Made by a program: the position numbers and the translations under genes. A DNA stretch of 64,000 nt, taken from Desulfoscipio gibsoniae DSM 7213 (GTDB taxonomy: Bacteria > Bacillota > Desulfotomaculia > Desulfotomaculales > Desulfallaceae). Under the pieces are notes generated by a model. The model saw only the letters and a program-made list of their open reading frames with translations, had not been told where the DNA came from and made no database searches. Positions 7,949 through 15,360 of the stretch are shown piece after piece. Numbering within the stretch: position 1 is the first letter of the stretch; each line of letters starts with the position of its first letter. The stretch is from positions 2,814,001 through 2,878,000 of the forward strand of contig NC_021184.1 of NCBI RefSeq assembly GCF_000233715.2, given 5' to 3'.

Positions 7949-8137
7949 TAGCCCGCCTCCCTGTGCCTTGTAGTTAATGATGCCGACCATAGCCGGTAAC
8001 TGCGTAATGCTTTGGCCCCTTCATAACCACCAACCAGGAAAATATGTTTGATTTTACCGGTTTTAACGGCATCCACAACCTTATCTGCTATGGCAGCCAG
8101 TTCCCCCAGCAGTCTGTTCACACTGATAACAAAACAT
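7948..8137 (-). pseudogene. hcp: Hybrid cluster protein (hcp) remnant with internal deletion
   Basis: An ATG at 8137 with GGAGG eleven bases upstream begins MFCYQCEQTAGGTGC, the diagnostic N-terminus of hybrid cluster protein (hydroxylamine reductase), but the frame stops after 18 codons (8081). In the +1 frame the DNA goes straight on as ELAAIADKVVDAVKTGKI, then KHIFLVGGYEGAKALRSY, a piece that lies hundreds of residues later in real Hcp. This frame ends in a TAA overlapping the asrA ATG. So a large internal deletion joined the first 15 codons to a late segment. The original ribosome site and probably the promoter now serve the asr operon (inference). Confidence 0.85.
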
Positions 8138-8213
8138 ATTTCTTGTTCCTCCTTTTATGTATGTTTACACTATATATTTGTTAGATATAATTTACCTTAT
8201 ATGTTAGCTGTTA

Positions 8214-8235
8214 AATATGAGATAGCTCACATATT
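8214..8235. promoter_or_regulatory. CRP/FNR-type palindrome upstream of hcp remnant/asr
   Basis: A 22-bp imperfect dyad of the form AATATG-n-GA....TC-n-CATATT contains TGAGA-N4-TCACA, the spacing used by FNR-class regulators. It lies about 80 bases before the hcp start. Regulators of this class control hcp and sulfite/nitrogen-oxide genes in anaerobes. Binding here is inference. Confidence 0.4.
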
Positions 8236-8283
8236 GTTTAGCGATTTGTCACAGATTACTTTAATCACATTAGATAACCTCTT

Positions 8284-8490
8284 TTATACGGCCACAAAAG
8301 CGATGGCACCTCCGGGCGGGCACAGTGTAATAATCCCTCGACGGTATATTTTTACGAAGTATTGTAATGCCCCAGTGATTACTCTTGTCGTTAAAGATCG
8401 TTCAAAGACTGGTGTTAGATGCGCTATTTCTCGGACGCACGGACTGACCCCATTTAGGACATTCCGGTAGGCCGGTGGGGCCCAACTCAT
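8284..8490. other. Unexplained block open in both strands
   Basis: Between 8284 and 8490 both strands stay open. The minus frame reads about 68 residues (…VREIAHLTPVFERSLTTRVI…, ending CPPGGAIAFVAV); the plus frame also stays open through most of it. Base composition is richer in G and C than the AT-rich flanks. Neither product is recognised and neither has a good ribosome site. It may be a remnant, a structured RNA or an inserted element; 8491-8928 holds nothing else I can support. Confidence 0.25.
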
Positions 8491-8928
8491 CTTTCAGGCA
8501 CCATCATTTAATTCAAGCCAAAAACTTTAAATGTTAATTTGCTAAAAATTATGATATTTTTAACATTATATATTACCGTTCGGCATTTATATTAAGCAAT
8601 ACAAGCACCTTTTGTTTCCATTACTAAAACCAAACAATATAATTACAGTATCATATAGTAAGGAAACATCATAAAGAGCATTATTGATGAGTTGTTTGAA
8701 ATGTTTAAGCACAGATTACATAATTACACCAAAAACGTTCCCTTTTTGAATGTAGCCAAGTATTTTTGGCGCTGTCGCTGGAAAGAGGGAAAAAATGTCT
8801 CACATTGTGGGCGGCGACGTTTTATAACCTCCTTCCAGTTAAAATACTTCATAACAACAGCAGTGGAAAGAGAATATGGGTTTACTGTATTTTTATCTTT
8901 AGAAAAATATACAAAGGGGGAATTGTTT

Positions 8929-9519
8929 ATGACTGAAAAACTCGAACATTTTGCAGGTTTTTTGCCATATGTACAACAAATGATGGGTGTTGAGTGCACA
9001 TTTGGCATTTCAGATCGAGAAAAATATATTGCCTATTTGCCTGGCAAAGAATTAGTACTCCCGTTAAAGGTTGGCGATCCAATTAAAGCCGGCTCCATGG
9101 CGGACAAGGTTATAACTGGAGGTCTACAAGCATCTAATCTTGTTGGAAAGGAAGTTTTTGGTATCCCTTATATGGGTATAGGGATACCAATAAAAGATGA
9201 CAATGGTAAGGTAATCGGTTCGCTAGTAGGGGGAATGCCTGTTACTGTTGAAGAAGATGTTAACCTTTTGATCGCAAGAATGACCGATGATTTGAAAGCT
9301 TTTCAATCCTTAATAATTAATATTGTTGCTACTATTCAAGAATATGCTGAAACTGTCAATAATCTATGTAATAGTGCAGAATTGCTCAAATCAAAAATGA
9401 ATGCTGTTAATCCAATCTTTGAAGTAATTAAAGACGTCCATCTAGAGAGCAGGGTCTTGGTGTTAATGTTGTTGCGGAAGAAAATAGAAGACATGCTACC
9501 AAGTCAAAAGTATCGTTAA
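8929..9519 (+). pseudogene. Chemotaxis-type sensor protein, frameshifted and truncated
   Basis: An ATG with AAAGGGGG eight bases upstream starts MTEKLEHFAGFLPYVQQMMG, followed by LPLKVGDPIKAG and GKEVFGIPYMGIGIP. This is the cytosolic sensing part of a small methyl-accepting-type protein common in Peptococcaceae. After KMNAVNPIFEVIKDV the frame breaks. The expected signalling helix is largely missing, and the +1 frame at about 9460-9510 still reads GVNVVAEENRRHATKSK, matching the family's GFNVVAEEIRRLATKSK. So one deletion and a frameshift have destroyed the kinase-control tip. A shortened 196-residue sensor-only product is possible but would not signal. Confidence 0.75.
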
Positions 9520-9523
9520 GCTA

Positions 9524-9690
9524 AAAACACGTCAGCACTGCCGGAAAGGCTGGATATAGAGCGACTGCCATGCTTAGTCACCGGAATACCTGCAGCGGCA
9601 GCCACCAGGGCTAATGCGGTGGATATCTTTGAAGGTGCTCAATCCTCCGCCTGTACCGCAAGTATCCATGAGCTCGTCACTAACCCTTGG
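9524..9690 (-). pseudogene. trpD: Anthranilate phosphoribosyltransferase (trpD) remnant
   Basis: The minus strand reads [15 protein letters not shown], then after a one-base insertion [20 protein letters not shown] and [12 protein letters not shown]. These are the consecutive phosphoribosyl-pyrophosphate and anthranilate binding motifs of TrpD (DTCGTGGD, ISTA, KHGNRS, SGSAD). Both ends of the gene are gone and the frame is broken, so it is a dead fragment. No other trp gene is in the window. Confidence 0.8.
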
Positions 9691-9694
9691 AGAA

Positions 9695-9835
9695 TTACTC
9701 CTTCAATTATCACACATAGCCCGGACAATAAGAAGATTCATATCCTCATAACAACCATCAATATAGCAGTTATTAATAAACCTCCCCTTGTACTCATAAC
9801 CAAGCCAAGACAGGTCATGCTTCCCGTTATTATCT
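9695..9835 (-). pseudogene. Unrecognised coding-like remnant
   Basis: A minus-strand frame of about 46 codons (FLDNNGKHDLSWLGYEYKG …, DGCYEDMNLLIVRAMCDN) has coding-like composition but neither a start with ribosome site nor full length. It abuts the trpD fragment. The family is not recognised. Confidence 0.3.
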
Positions 9836-9898
9836 AAAAAATAAGTTTAATGTTCCCGGCATTGCATAGTAAAAAAACCGGAACCTGCGTATAGGAGA

Positions 9899-9934
9899 AA
9901 TAAGCCGCACCTTTTGGAGTTGCGGCTTATTTTG
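9899..9934. terminator. Rho-independent terminator
   Basis: Arms AATAAGCCGCA (9899-9909) and TGCGGCTTATT (9921-9931) with TTT following. It lies just 3' of the small minus-strand gene that ends at 9941 and could work both ways. Confidence 0.65.
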
Positions 9935-9940
9935 GTTTAA

Positions 9941-10117
9941 TTAGCTCGGATCCACCTCATCGTAGGAAAGAGTTGTCACGCGGGTGTAGTCGCCCTTGGC
10001 TTTGTCCTTTTTGCCGGCATCTTTCTCAAGAAAATTGTCGTCCCCGGCTGCCACTGTCGGTTCTTGGTGACCCTTAATGCCCGTGGCATCTTTTCCCCGT
10101 ATATTTGTCCTGTCCAT
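9941..10117 (-). CDS. Small acidic hydrophilic protein (58 aa), unknown
   Basis: The minus-strand ATG at 10117 (AAGGTGG upstream) opens 58 codons, starting MDRTNIRGKDATG and ending LSYDEVDPS. It is rich in Asp, Lys and Gly with no membrane segment or cysteine, and looks intrinsically disordered. It has its own terminator downstream and stands alone beside the germination operon. Such small hydrophilic proteins are common in spore formers, but I do not recognise a family. Confidence 0.55.
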   Translation of the reverse strand: MDRTNIRGKDATGIKGHQEPTVAAGDDNFLEKDAGKKDKAKGDYTRVTTLSYDEVDPS

Positions 10118-10594
10118 AGTACCACCTTTTTGTAGTTTTCTTTATTATGCACCATTACCTGGCCTTTTATGGTGCGGATGTGCATTTACAAATCAAACAA
10201 TCTCAGCCTTGTAAAATTAACGCTCATTAGGTTTCCCGTCGACTCTTTAGTTAATATTTCATGCGGCGCCAATGCTAAATGTTAGTATGTAGCAGAAATG
10301 GAAGTTGAATATTTTAGTTATTCTTGGCATATCACCATAAAAATTTGGAACACCTTATTTATGTAATATTCTTGACCGCGGGGGAAACTATTTATTGTAA
10401 GCGGTGTGAAAATGAGTGTTTCAAAAGTTTTTGGATACATTTTTTGAATAGACACCTATTTTCCTGAAAAATTTACTTCACAAAAAAACTGTTGCTTGAT
10501 ACTTAATAATGCTCAATGCTTACATACTAAAATCTTGAACTTATTTTTCAAGGTGAAATTTAAATAAATAAGCCAAAAAAAAGGTGAGGTTGCT
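10118..10594. other. Intergenic region before the ger operon
   Basis: About 480 AT-rich bases between divergent genes. A weak forespore-type match, TGAATA at 10306-10311 with CATATCA 16 bases later (10328-10334), resembles a sigma-G promoter but only partly fits. No other gene is seen. Confidence 0.35.
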
Positions 10595-12151
10595 ATGAAA
10601 AAATCACAAGCGCTAAAAAATTCATTTTCTTTGGTTTTAAATTTAAAAGAAAACTTAGCCATGATCCTGGCGATAACAGGCACCCCACCTGATTTGAACA
10701 TTAGAACCATAAAATCTAACCTTGGATTAAAAGGCCCGGAGGCAGCACTGTTGTTTATGACTAGCCTGGTTGATACAGAGCAACTGGGGGTTTTTGTTAT
10801 TAATCCCCTAGTCAAGGCTTTTCAGGAAAGGAATTTATCAGGTAACAACGGGGAAGAGTTGCTTAAAAACCTGGGTCATAGCATTATTACATCACCAACG
10901 GTTAAAGAGGAGAAATCAATTAATAATATCGTAAAGATGCTTCTCCAGGGTGATTCGATATTGCTTTTGGATAATTGCGATACTGCGCTGGTAATGGAAT
11001 TGAGGGCCGTTGAGGCAAGGAATGTTGAAGAGCCAACGCTTGAGACGGTAATCCGCGGTCCCAAAGAGGGTTTTACCGAACGCCTGCAAACCAGCGTTGC
11101 GTTACTAAGAAGGAAAATTACGCATCCCGGGTTATGCCTAGAGGAAATGAGCATAGGCAGGTTCTCCCAGACACGGGTGATGGTGGTGTATATTAAAGAA
11201 ATTGCAGATCGGGGCCTGGTAGATGAAGTAAAAAAAAGGATGTCCCGCATAGACATTGACGGCATTATGGATTCCGGCTACATAGAGCAATTAATCGAGG
11301 ATGCTCCCTATTCCATATTCCCTACCATAGGCAATACCGAAAAGCCCGACGTAGTTGCAGCAAGGCTTTTGGAAGGGCGGGTCGCTGTATTGGTGGACGG
11401 CTCTCCGGTTGCCCTTACCATGCCCCGTACATTTTTTGAAGCCATACAAACACCTGAAGACTACTATTCAAGGTCCTACAACTACAGTTTAGTAAGAATC
11501 ATCAGACTTATATTTCTAATCAGTTCTCTCGCTTTGCCTGGTTTATATGTAGCTGCCGTCAATCACCACCCCGAGATGATTCCCAGAACATTGGTCATTA
11601 CCATCTCCGCAGCCCGTGAGGGGGTTCCTTTTCCGCTTTTATTGGAAGTACTGCTATTTGGTTTAATCTTTGAAGGTTTGCGGGAGGCAGGAGTTCGCCT
11701 TCCTCGTCCCGTAGGCCAGGCTGTTACCATTGTGGGAGCGTTGATCATTGGCACGGCTGCGGTTGACGCCGGCTTAGTCAGTTCAAGCACCGTAATTGTA
11801 ACTGCTTTTATAGGCATTGCCGGGTTTATTACCCCCGGTCTGTATGAAATTTTTATCATTACACGCCTTTTACTGCTTTTTTTGGCAGGCTTTCTCGGCT
11901 TTTTGGGAGTGACTCTGGGTTTGCTGATTTTATTTACACACATGTGTTCGTTACGATCATTTGGAACACCTTACATATCGCCTGTCTCTCCCTTGAATGT
12001 AAAAGAACTGAAGGATGTCTATATACGTGCCCCCCTCTGGATGCTTAATACCAGGCCGCAATTCATAACTACTGATAACCGCATGCGGATGAGTAAGGAC
12101 CAGATACCGTTACCCCCGGACCGGGATTTTAAAGACAAAGACAATAAGTGA
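10595..12151 (+). CDS. Spore germination receptor A subunit (GerA family)
   Basis: 518 residues from an ATG with AAGGTGAGG upstream. The soluble N-terminal domain (about 1-290) has the GerA pattern GDSILLLDNCDTAL and REPK-like GPKEGFTERLQTS. A membrane bundle follows (about 310-460), including PGLYVAAVNHHPEMIP and PFPLLLEVLLFGLIFEGLREAG, both family hallmarks; the tail is charged and cytosolic. With GerB and GerC it forms a nutrient receptor in the inner spore membrane. The three genes are packed head to tail, and expression is expected in the forespore. The nutrient recognised cannot be told from sequence. Confidence 0.92.
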   Translation: MKKSQALKNSFSLVLNLKENLAMILAITGTPPDLNIRTIKSNLGLKGPEAALLFMTSLVDTEQLGVFVINPLVKAFQERNLSGNNGEELLKNLGHSIITSPTVKEEKSINNIVKMLLQGDSILLLDNCDTALVMELRAVEARNVEEPTLETVIRGPKEGFTERLQTSVALLRRKITHPGLCLEEMSIGRFSQTRVMVVYIKEIADRGLVDEVKKRMSRIDIDGIMDSGYIEQLIEDAPYSIFPTIGNTEKPDVVAARLLEGRVAVLVDGSPVALTMPRTFFEAIQTPEDYYSRSYNYSLVRIIRLIFLISSLALPGLYVAAVNHHPEMIPRTLVITISAAREGVPFPLLLEVLLFGLIFEGLREAGVRLPRPVGQAVTIVGALIIGTAAVDAGLVSSSTVIVTAFIGIAGFITPGLYEIFIITRLLLLFLAGFLGFLGVTLGLLILFTHMCSLRSFGTPYISPVSPLNVKELKDVYIRAPLWMLNTRPQFITTDNRMRMSKDQIPLPPDRDFKDKDNK

Positions 12152-12163
12152 GGCGAATAGCCA

Positions 12164-13255
12164 ATGTTGGAAGGCGGAAAAATTTCTGGACGACAGGCTG
12201 TTTACCTGATCGTAGTTACAATCTTTCCCACAACAATTCTTTTTTTGCCATATCTTGTTTATGCCGAGGCCCGTCAGGATGCCTGGCTGTCTATTCTCCT
12301 AATTACGGTTTTTGGCGTAATGATTGGGGACATAATCGGACGTTTAGGGCGAAGGTTTCCCGAACAGACCATCATTGAATTTAGCCGTACTCTTTTAGGC
12401 CCGGTTACAGGATTTTTAGTGGGTTTGCTTTTTGCCGCAACCTTTATTTATATCAACTCCATAATCGTCCGCCAATTCGGGGAGTTATTGATTACCAACT
12501 TTATCCCGGAGACTCCTGTGGCAGTAACCTTATGTGCCATTGTTCTTACGACTGTATATATTGTAAGGCACGGGTTGGAGGTTCTGAGCCGGGTAAATGA
12601 TATGATTCTGCCATTATTATTTATTATGATATTTATAATCCTAGGGCTGGTGGTACCGTTTATAAAGACAGAAAATTTAATGCCCGTTTTGGAAAATGGC
12701 ATCGTTCCAGTGATACGGGGCGCTGTCCCGGCAGGGGTGTTTTTTACCGAAACATTCATCATGCTTATGCTTGTTCCATATCTATCCAAACCTGCGGAAG
12801 CCCGGCGTATAATTACTCGGAGCATTGTAACGGTGGGATTTATGCAGCTTATTATGGTTCTTGCCGCCATAACCTGTTTTGGCGCCCAAACAGCCTATAT
12901 ACTATTTCCAGCACTTGAAATGGCGCGCACCATACGCCTGGAATTTTTCTTGACCAATGTTGATCCTGTAATCCTACTAGTTTGGATTCTGGGCGGAACC
13001 ATGAAAATTTCTATATTCCTTTACTGCTCCACCCTGGCCATCGCCCAATTGCTGAGGTTGCGGGAATACGGGTGGGCGGCAGTGGTTACCGGTATTATAA
13101 CAATAATTATAGCCATAGTTCCGTATGAAGATTCATTTTCACTGGCCGACCATATTCGAAACGTTGGTCCACTGCTCATTCTCCCTATTCAGGCGGGTAT
13201 ACCTTTATTACTTCTTGTTATTGCTGTTATTACTGGGAAAGGAACGCAAAAATAA
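12164..13255 (+). CDS. Spore germination receptor B subunit (GerB family permease)
   Basis: 363 residues with about ten membrane helices, of the amino-acid/polyamine/organocation transporter fold. The start MLEGGKISGRQAVYLIV contains the usual GerB lead (I-S-x-x-Q), and ARQDAWLSILL follows in the first loop. It begins 12 bases after the A-subunit stop and its TAA overlaps the ATG of the C subunit, so the three are translationally linked. In the receptor, GerB is the probable ligand-binding channel in the inner spore membrane. Confidence 0.9.
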   Translation: MLEGGKISGRQAVYLIVVTIFPTTILFLPYLVYAEARQDAWLSILLITVFGVMIGDIIGRLGRRFPEQTIIEFSRTLLGPVTGFLVGLLFAATFIYINSIIVRQFGELLITNFIPETPVAVTLCAIVLTTVYIVRHGLEVLSRVNDMILPLLFIMIFIILGLVVPFIKTENLMPVLENGIVPVIRGAVPAGVFFTETFIMLMLVPYLSKPAEARRIITRSIVTVGFMQLIMVLAAITCFGAQTAYILFPALEMARTIRLEFFLTNVDPVILLVWILGGTMKISIFLYCSTLAIAQLLRLREYGWAAVVTGIITIIIAIVPYEDSFSLADHIRNVGPLLILPIQAGIPLLLLVIAVITGKGTQK

Positions 13256-14427
13256 TGACAATAAATCTGCTTCTACCGTTATTGACCCTGCTGTTATTGG
13301 TTTGTCCCATTGCAGGGTGCTGGAGCAACTATGAACTGGAGGACCGGGCCCTGGTCTCAGGAGTGGGAATTGATCTTGGCCAAAATGGTCACCTGCTGGT
13401 GACAACTCAAATTATCATCCCCATGTTTACCCATACCAGGGGTGGTGCAACAGGCGGTGCTGTTAAGGAGCCGGCGGTGGAGGTTTTTTCCGCCGAGGCA
13501 AGAACTGTAGCTGAAGCCGTGAACAAGATTTCCAAACTCTGCGGACGCGAGTTGTTTTTCCCCCATCTTGATATTTTAATTGTTGGTGAAGAATTGGCCC
13601 GGGCCGGAGTTGAACCGGTTGTGGACTGGGTTAACAGGGACCGTGAATTGCGTTTACAAACATGGTTTGCCGTGGTGAACGGAACAGCGGCCGAAGCACT
13701 TAAGGTTAAGAAGGTAGGCCTGGAAAGTATCACGATTGCTTATGTCAGCCGCATCCTGGAAGCAAGTATGCGGGAGAACACCCGGGCGTTACCGGTGCGT
13801 TTCTTAGACTATTTTGCATCCTTAACAGAAAACGTGGATCCGGTTGTCTCCAGGATAGAAATCAGTGAAACGGGCGGGGATAAAATGGTATTTGCCTCGG
13901 GTGGCTCTGTTTTCAGGGATTTTCATCTGGTAGGCTGGCTTACGGAAACTGAGACCAGGGGATACTTATGGATTACAGACCAGTTTCGGAGGGGAATTAT
14001 TTCAGTACCACTACCAGGTAACGGTTATATATCCGTCGAGTTAAGGGGAAATAAAGTTAAGCGAAAGGTGGAGTTTCGGGGTGGGAATCCTGTGATGGTA
14101 GTTGATATAGCGGTAAAAACCAATCTTGATCAAGTGGATGACCCTCTATTGACACTGGAAAACCCGGAAGACCTGGATGCCTTGGAAGTTCCGGTTGAGG
14201 AAAAAATTGCCATGGAGGTTCAGGCAAGCGTAGAAAAGGCCAGGGTATTGGAAGCGGACATTTTTGGGTTCGGTCAGCTAATCAGGCGGCAGTACCCAAA
14301 ACAATGGGCGGATATTAAAGATGACTGGGACTTGATTTTCCCTACTGTGCCGGTTGAAACAGAGGTAAAGGTCACCATGAGGAGAACTGAACAAATTAGC
14401 TCACCGGCCCGACCCGGGAGTTATTAA
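13255..14427 (+). CDS. Spore germination receptor C subunit (GerC lipoprotein)
   Basis: 390 residues. A signal sequence ends in the lipobox PIAGC (Cys at about residue 22), so the protein is a lipoprotein outside the inner spore membrane. Domain features typical of GerC follow: NYELEDRALVSGVGID, then SAEARTVAEAVNKI, and a C-terminal domain with IRRQYPKQWADIKDDWDLIF. The start overlaps the GerB stop by one base (TAATG). It completes a standard A-B-C receptor operon. Confidence 0.92.
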   Translation: MTINLLLPLLTLLLLVCPIAGCWSNYELEDRALVSGVGIDLGQNGHLLVTTQIIIPMFTHTRGGATGGAVKEPAVEVFSAEARTVAEAVNKISKLCGRELFFPHLDILIVGEELARAGVEPVVDWVNRDRELRLQTWFAVVNGTAAEALKVKKVGLESITIAYVSRILEASMRENTRALPVRFLDYFASLTENVDPVVSRIEISETGGDKMVFASGGSVFRDFHLVGWLTETETRGYLWITDQFRRGIISVPLPGNGYISVELRGNKVKRKVEFRGGNPVMVVDIAVKTNLDQVDDPLLTLENPEDLDALEVPVEEKIAMEVQASVEKARVLEADIFGFGQLIRRQYPKQWADIKDDWDLIFPTVPVETEVKVTMRRTEQISSPARPGSY

Positions 14428-14565
14428 GCAGTCAGGCGTTTAATGCTGTTGCGGCCTTCACTTATCAATGAGTAAAACTTTTCCGCCACTTCCCATGCCC
14501 TTTGGGGACGACATCTTCCAGTATGGTCACCGGGAGATGCATTTAGCTCTCGCGAGCATTCTTTA
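14424..14565 (-). pseudogene. Unrecognised coding-like remnant
   Basis: A minus-strand frame reads CSRELNASPGDHTGRC, RPQRAWEVAEKFYSLISEG and RNSIKRLTA before TAA, about 46 codons without a start or ribosome site. It appears to be the end of a lost gene downstream of gerC. The family is not recognised. Confidence 0.3.
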
Positions 14566-14636
14566 TTTTTCTTTTGGATTTAATTTAATTAATTAAATTC
14601 AGTTGGCCGCTAATTAAATATTGTATTACTCAGGTT

Positions 14637-14704
14637 AAAATGCTATTATATCTTAAACAATATTAGGTGCATAATGCACATAGGTATAAATTAACCTGAA
14701 ATGC
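14637..14704 (+). promoter_or_regulatory. PadR-locus element copy 2 (operator-like palindrome)
   Basis: Nearly identical to the reverse complement of 1623-1690. The core GTGCATAATGCAC lies at 14667-14679 inside TAGGTGCAT-A-ATGCACATA. A nine-base inverted repeat TCAGGTTAA (14630-14638)/TTAACCTGA (14691-14699) brackets this copy. A TATTATAT tract near its left end could be a -10 box. It sits 34 bases before the first gene of the padR-wtpA-like-tauE run. Confidence 0.6.
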
Positions 14705-14737
14705 CTATAAAATTTATTGGCCTTTGGAGGAATAGCA

Positions 14738-14923
14738 ATGGAAAAGATGATTACCCAGCTTAATCAAAAACGTTCCGCTGTTAATTTACCCAACATCAAG
14801 AATATTCTTGACTGTAAACCCGGACTCCGGCTAAGCAGTTTTAATCTAACGCCCGGGCGGATAATAGTTATTTTTAATCCTGACTGTATTGATGCGGATA
14901 TGATATTTGAAACCGTACTCTAA
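14738..14923 (+). CDS. Small protein (61 aa) heading the PadR operon
   Basis: 61 residues from an ATG with GGAGG seven bases upstream (14726-14730). It starts MEKMITQLNQKRSAVNLPNI and ends NPDCIDADMIFETVL, with two cysteines and no membrane segment. It is the first gene after the PadR element and is followed by padR 53 bases on. I do not recognise the family; the context suggests a small sensor, effector or chaperone for the anion-handling operon (inference). Confidence 0.6.
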   Translation: MEKMITQLNQKRSAVNLPNIKNILDCKPGLRLSSFNLTPGRIIVIFNPDCIDADMIFETVL

Positions 14924-14976
14924 AAAGGCTATGATATTGACTATTTTTACAAAGTTGCTTGAACGGGGAGGTAAAA

Positions 14977-15360
14977 ATGGCCGCGGAAAAAACTGAAAAT
15001 GGTGCGAGTGTTTCTCTGGACAGAATGATCCAGCCTATGTTGCTTTTGCTTATTTTAAAAAAGCCGACCCACGGTTATGAACTTATCCAAAGCTTTAACG
15101 CTTTGCACGAAGGTGAAATTGTAGAACCGGGCACTATTTACCGGAACCTCCGGCGCATGGAAAAGGACGAATTTGTTGTATCGAGCTGGGAAGCTGCCGA
15201 GTCGGGGCCGGCCCGGAGGAAATATACCATTACCGGTAAGGGGTTGAAAGCTTTGCAAGAAGCGGTGCTAAAACTGGAACAACAGAAGAGACAAATTGAG
15301 GATTATTTGTCAGAATATAACAATTTGGTGACAAAGGGAGGGTACTCTGATGAAAACTGA
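14977..15360 (+). CDS. PadR-family transcriptional regulator (second copy)
   Basis: 127 residues from the ATG at 14977 with GGGGAGG five bases upstream. The winged helix shows as HGYELIQSFNALH, EPGTIYRNLRRMEKDEFV and RKYTITGKGLKAL, ending in a coiled dimerisation helix. It closely parallels the PadR at 1802 but lacks the Cys-rich arm. The gene overlaps the next one by 11 bases, so repressor and WtpA-like protein are co-translated. Autoregulation through the palindrome at 14667-14679 is likely (inference). The second gene copy and the shared element point to cross-talk between the two loci. Confidence 0.85.
   Translation: MAAEKTENGASVSLDRMIQPMLLLLILKKPTHGYELIQSFNALHEGEIVEPGTIYRNLRRMEKDEFVVSSWEAAESGPARRKYTITGKGLKALQEAVLKLEQQKRQIEDYLSEYNNLVTKGGYSDEN

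Noticed and set aside
8692-8928. In-frame extension upstream of the chemotaxis-type sensor
   Set aside because: The true start at 8929 has AAAGGGGG upstream and begins the family's N-terminus; the extra 79 residues are low in coding character and have no ribosome site.
4271-9837. Insertion sequence or prophage as cause of the decayed zone
   Set aside because: No transposase, integrase, terminal repeats or target duplication could be recognised.
9619-9837. Plus-strand 72-codon frame over the trpD remnant
   Set aside because: The opposite strand carries TrpD motifs, and the plus frame lacks a ribosome site and has biased, non-protein-like composition.
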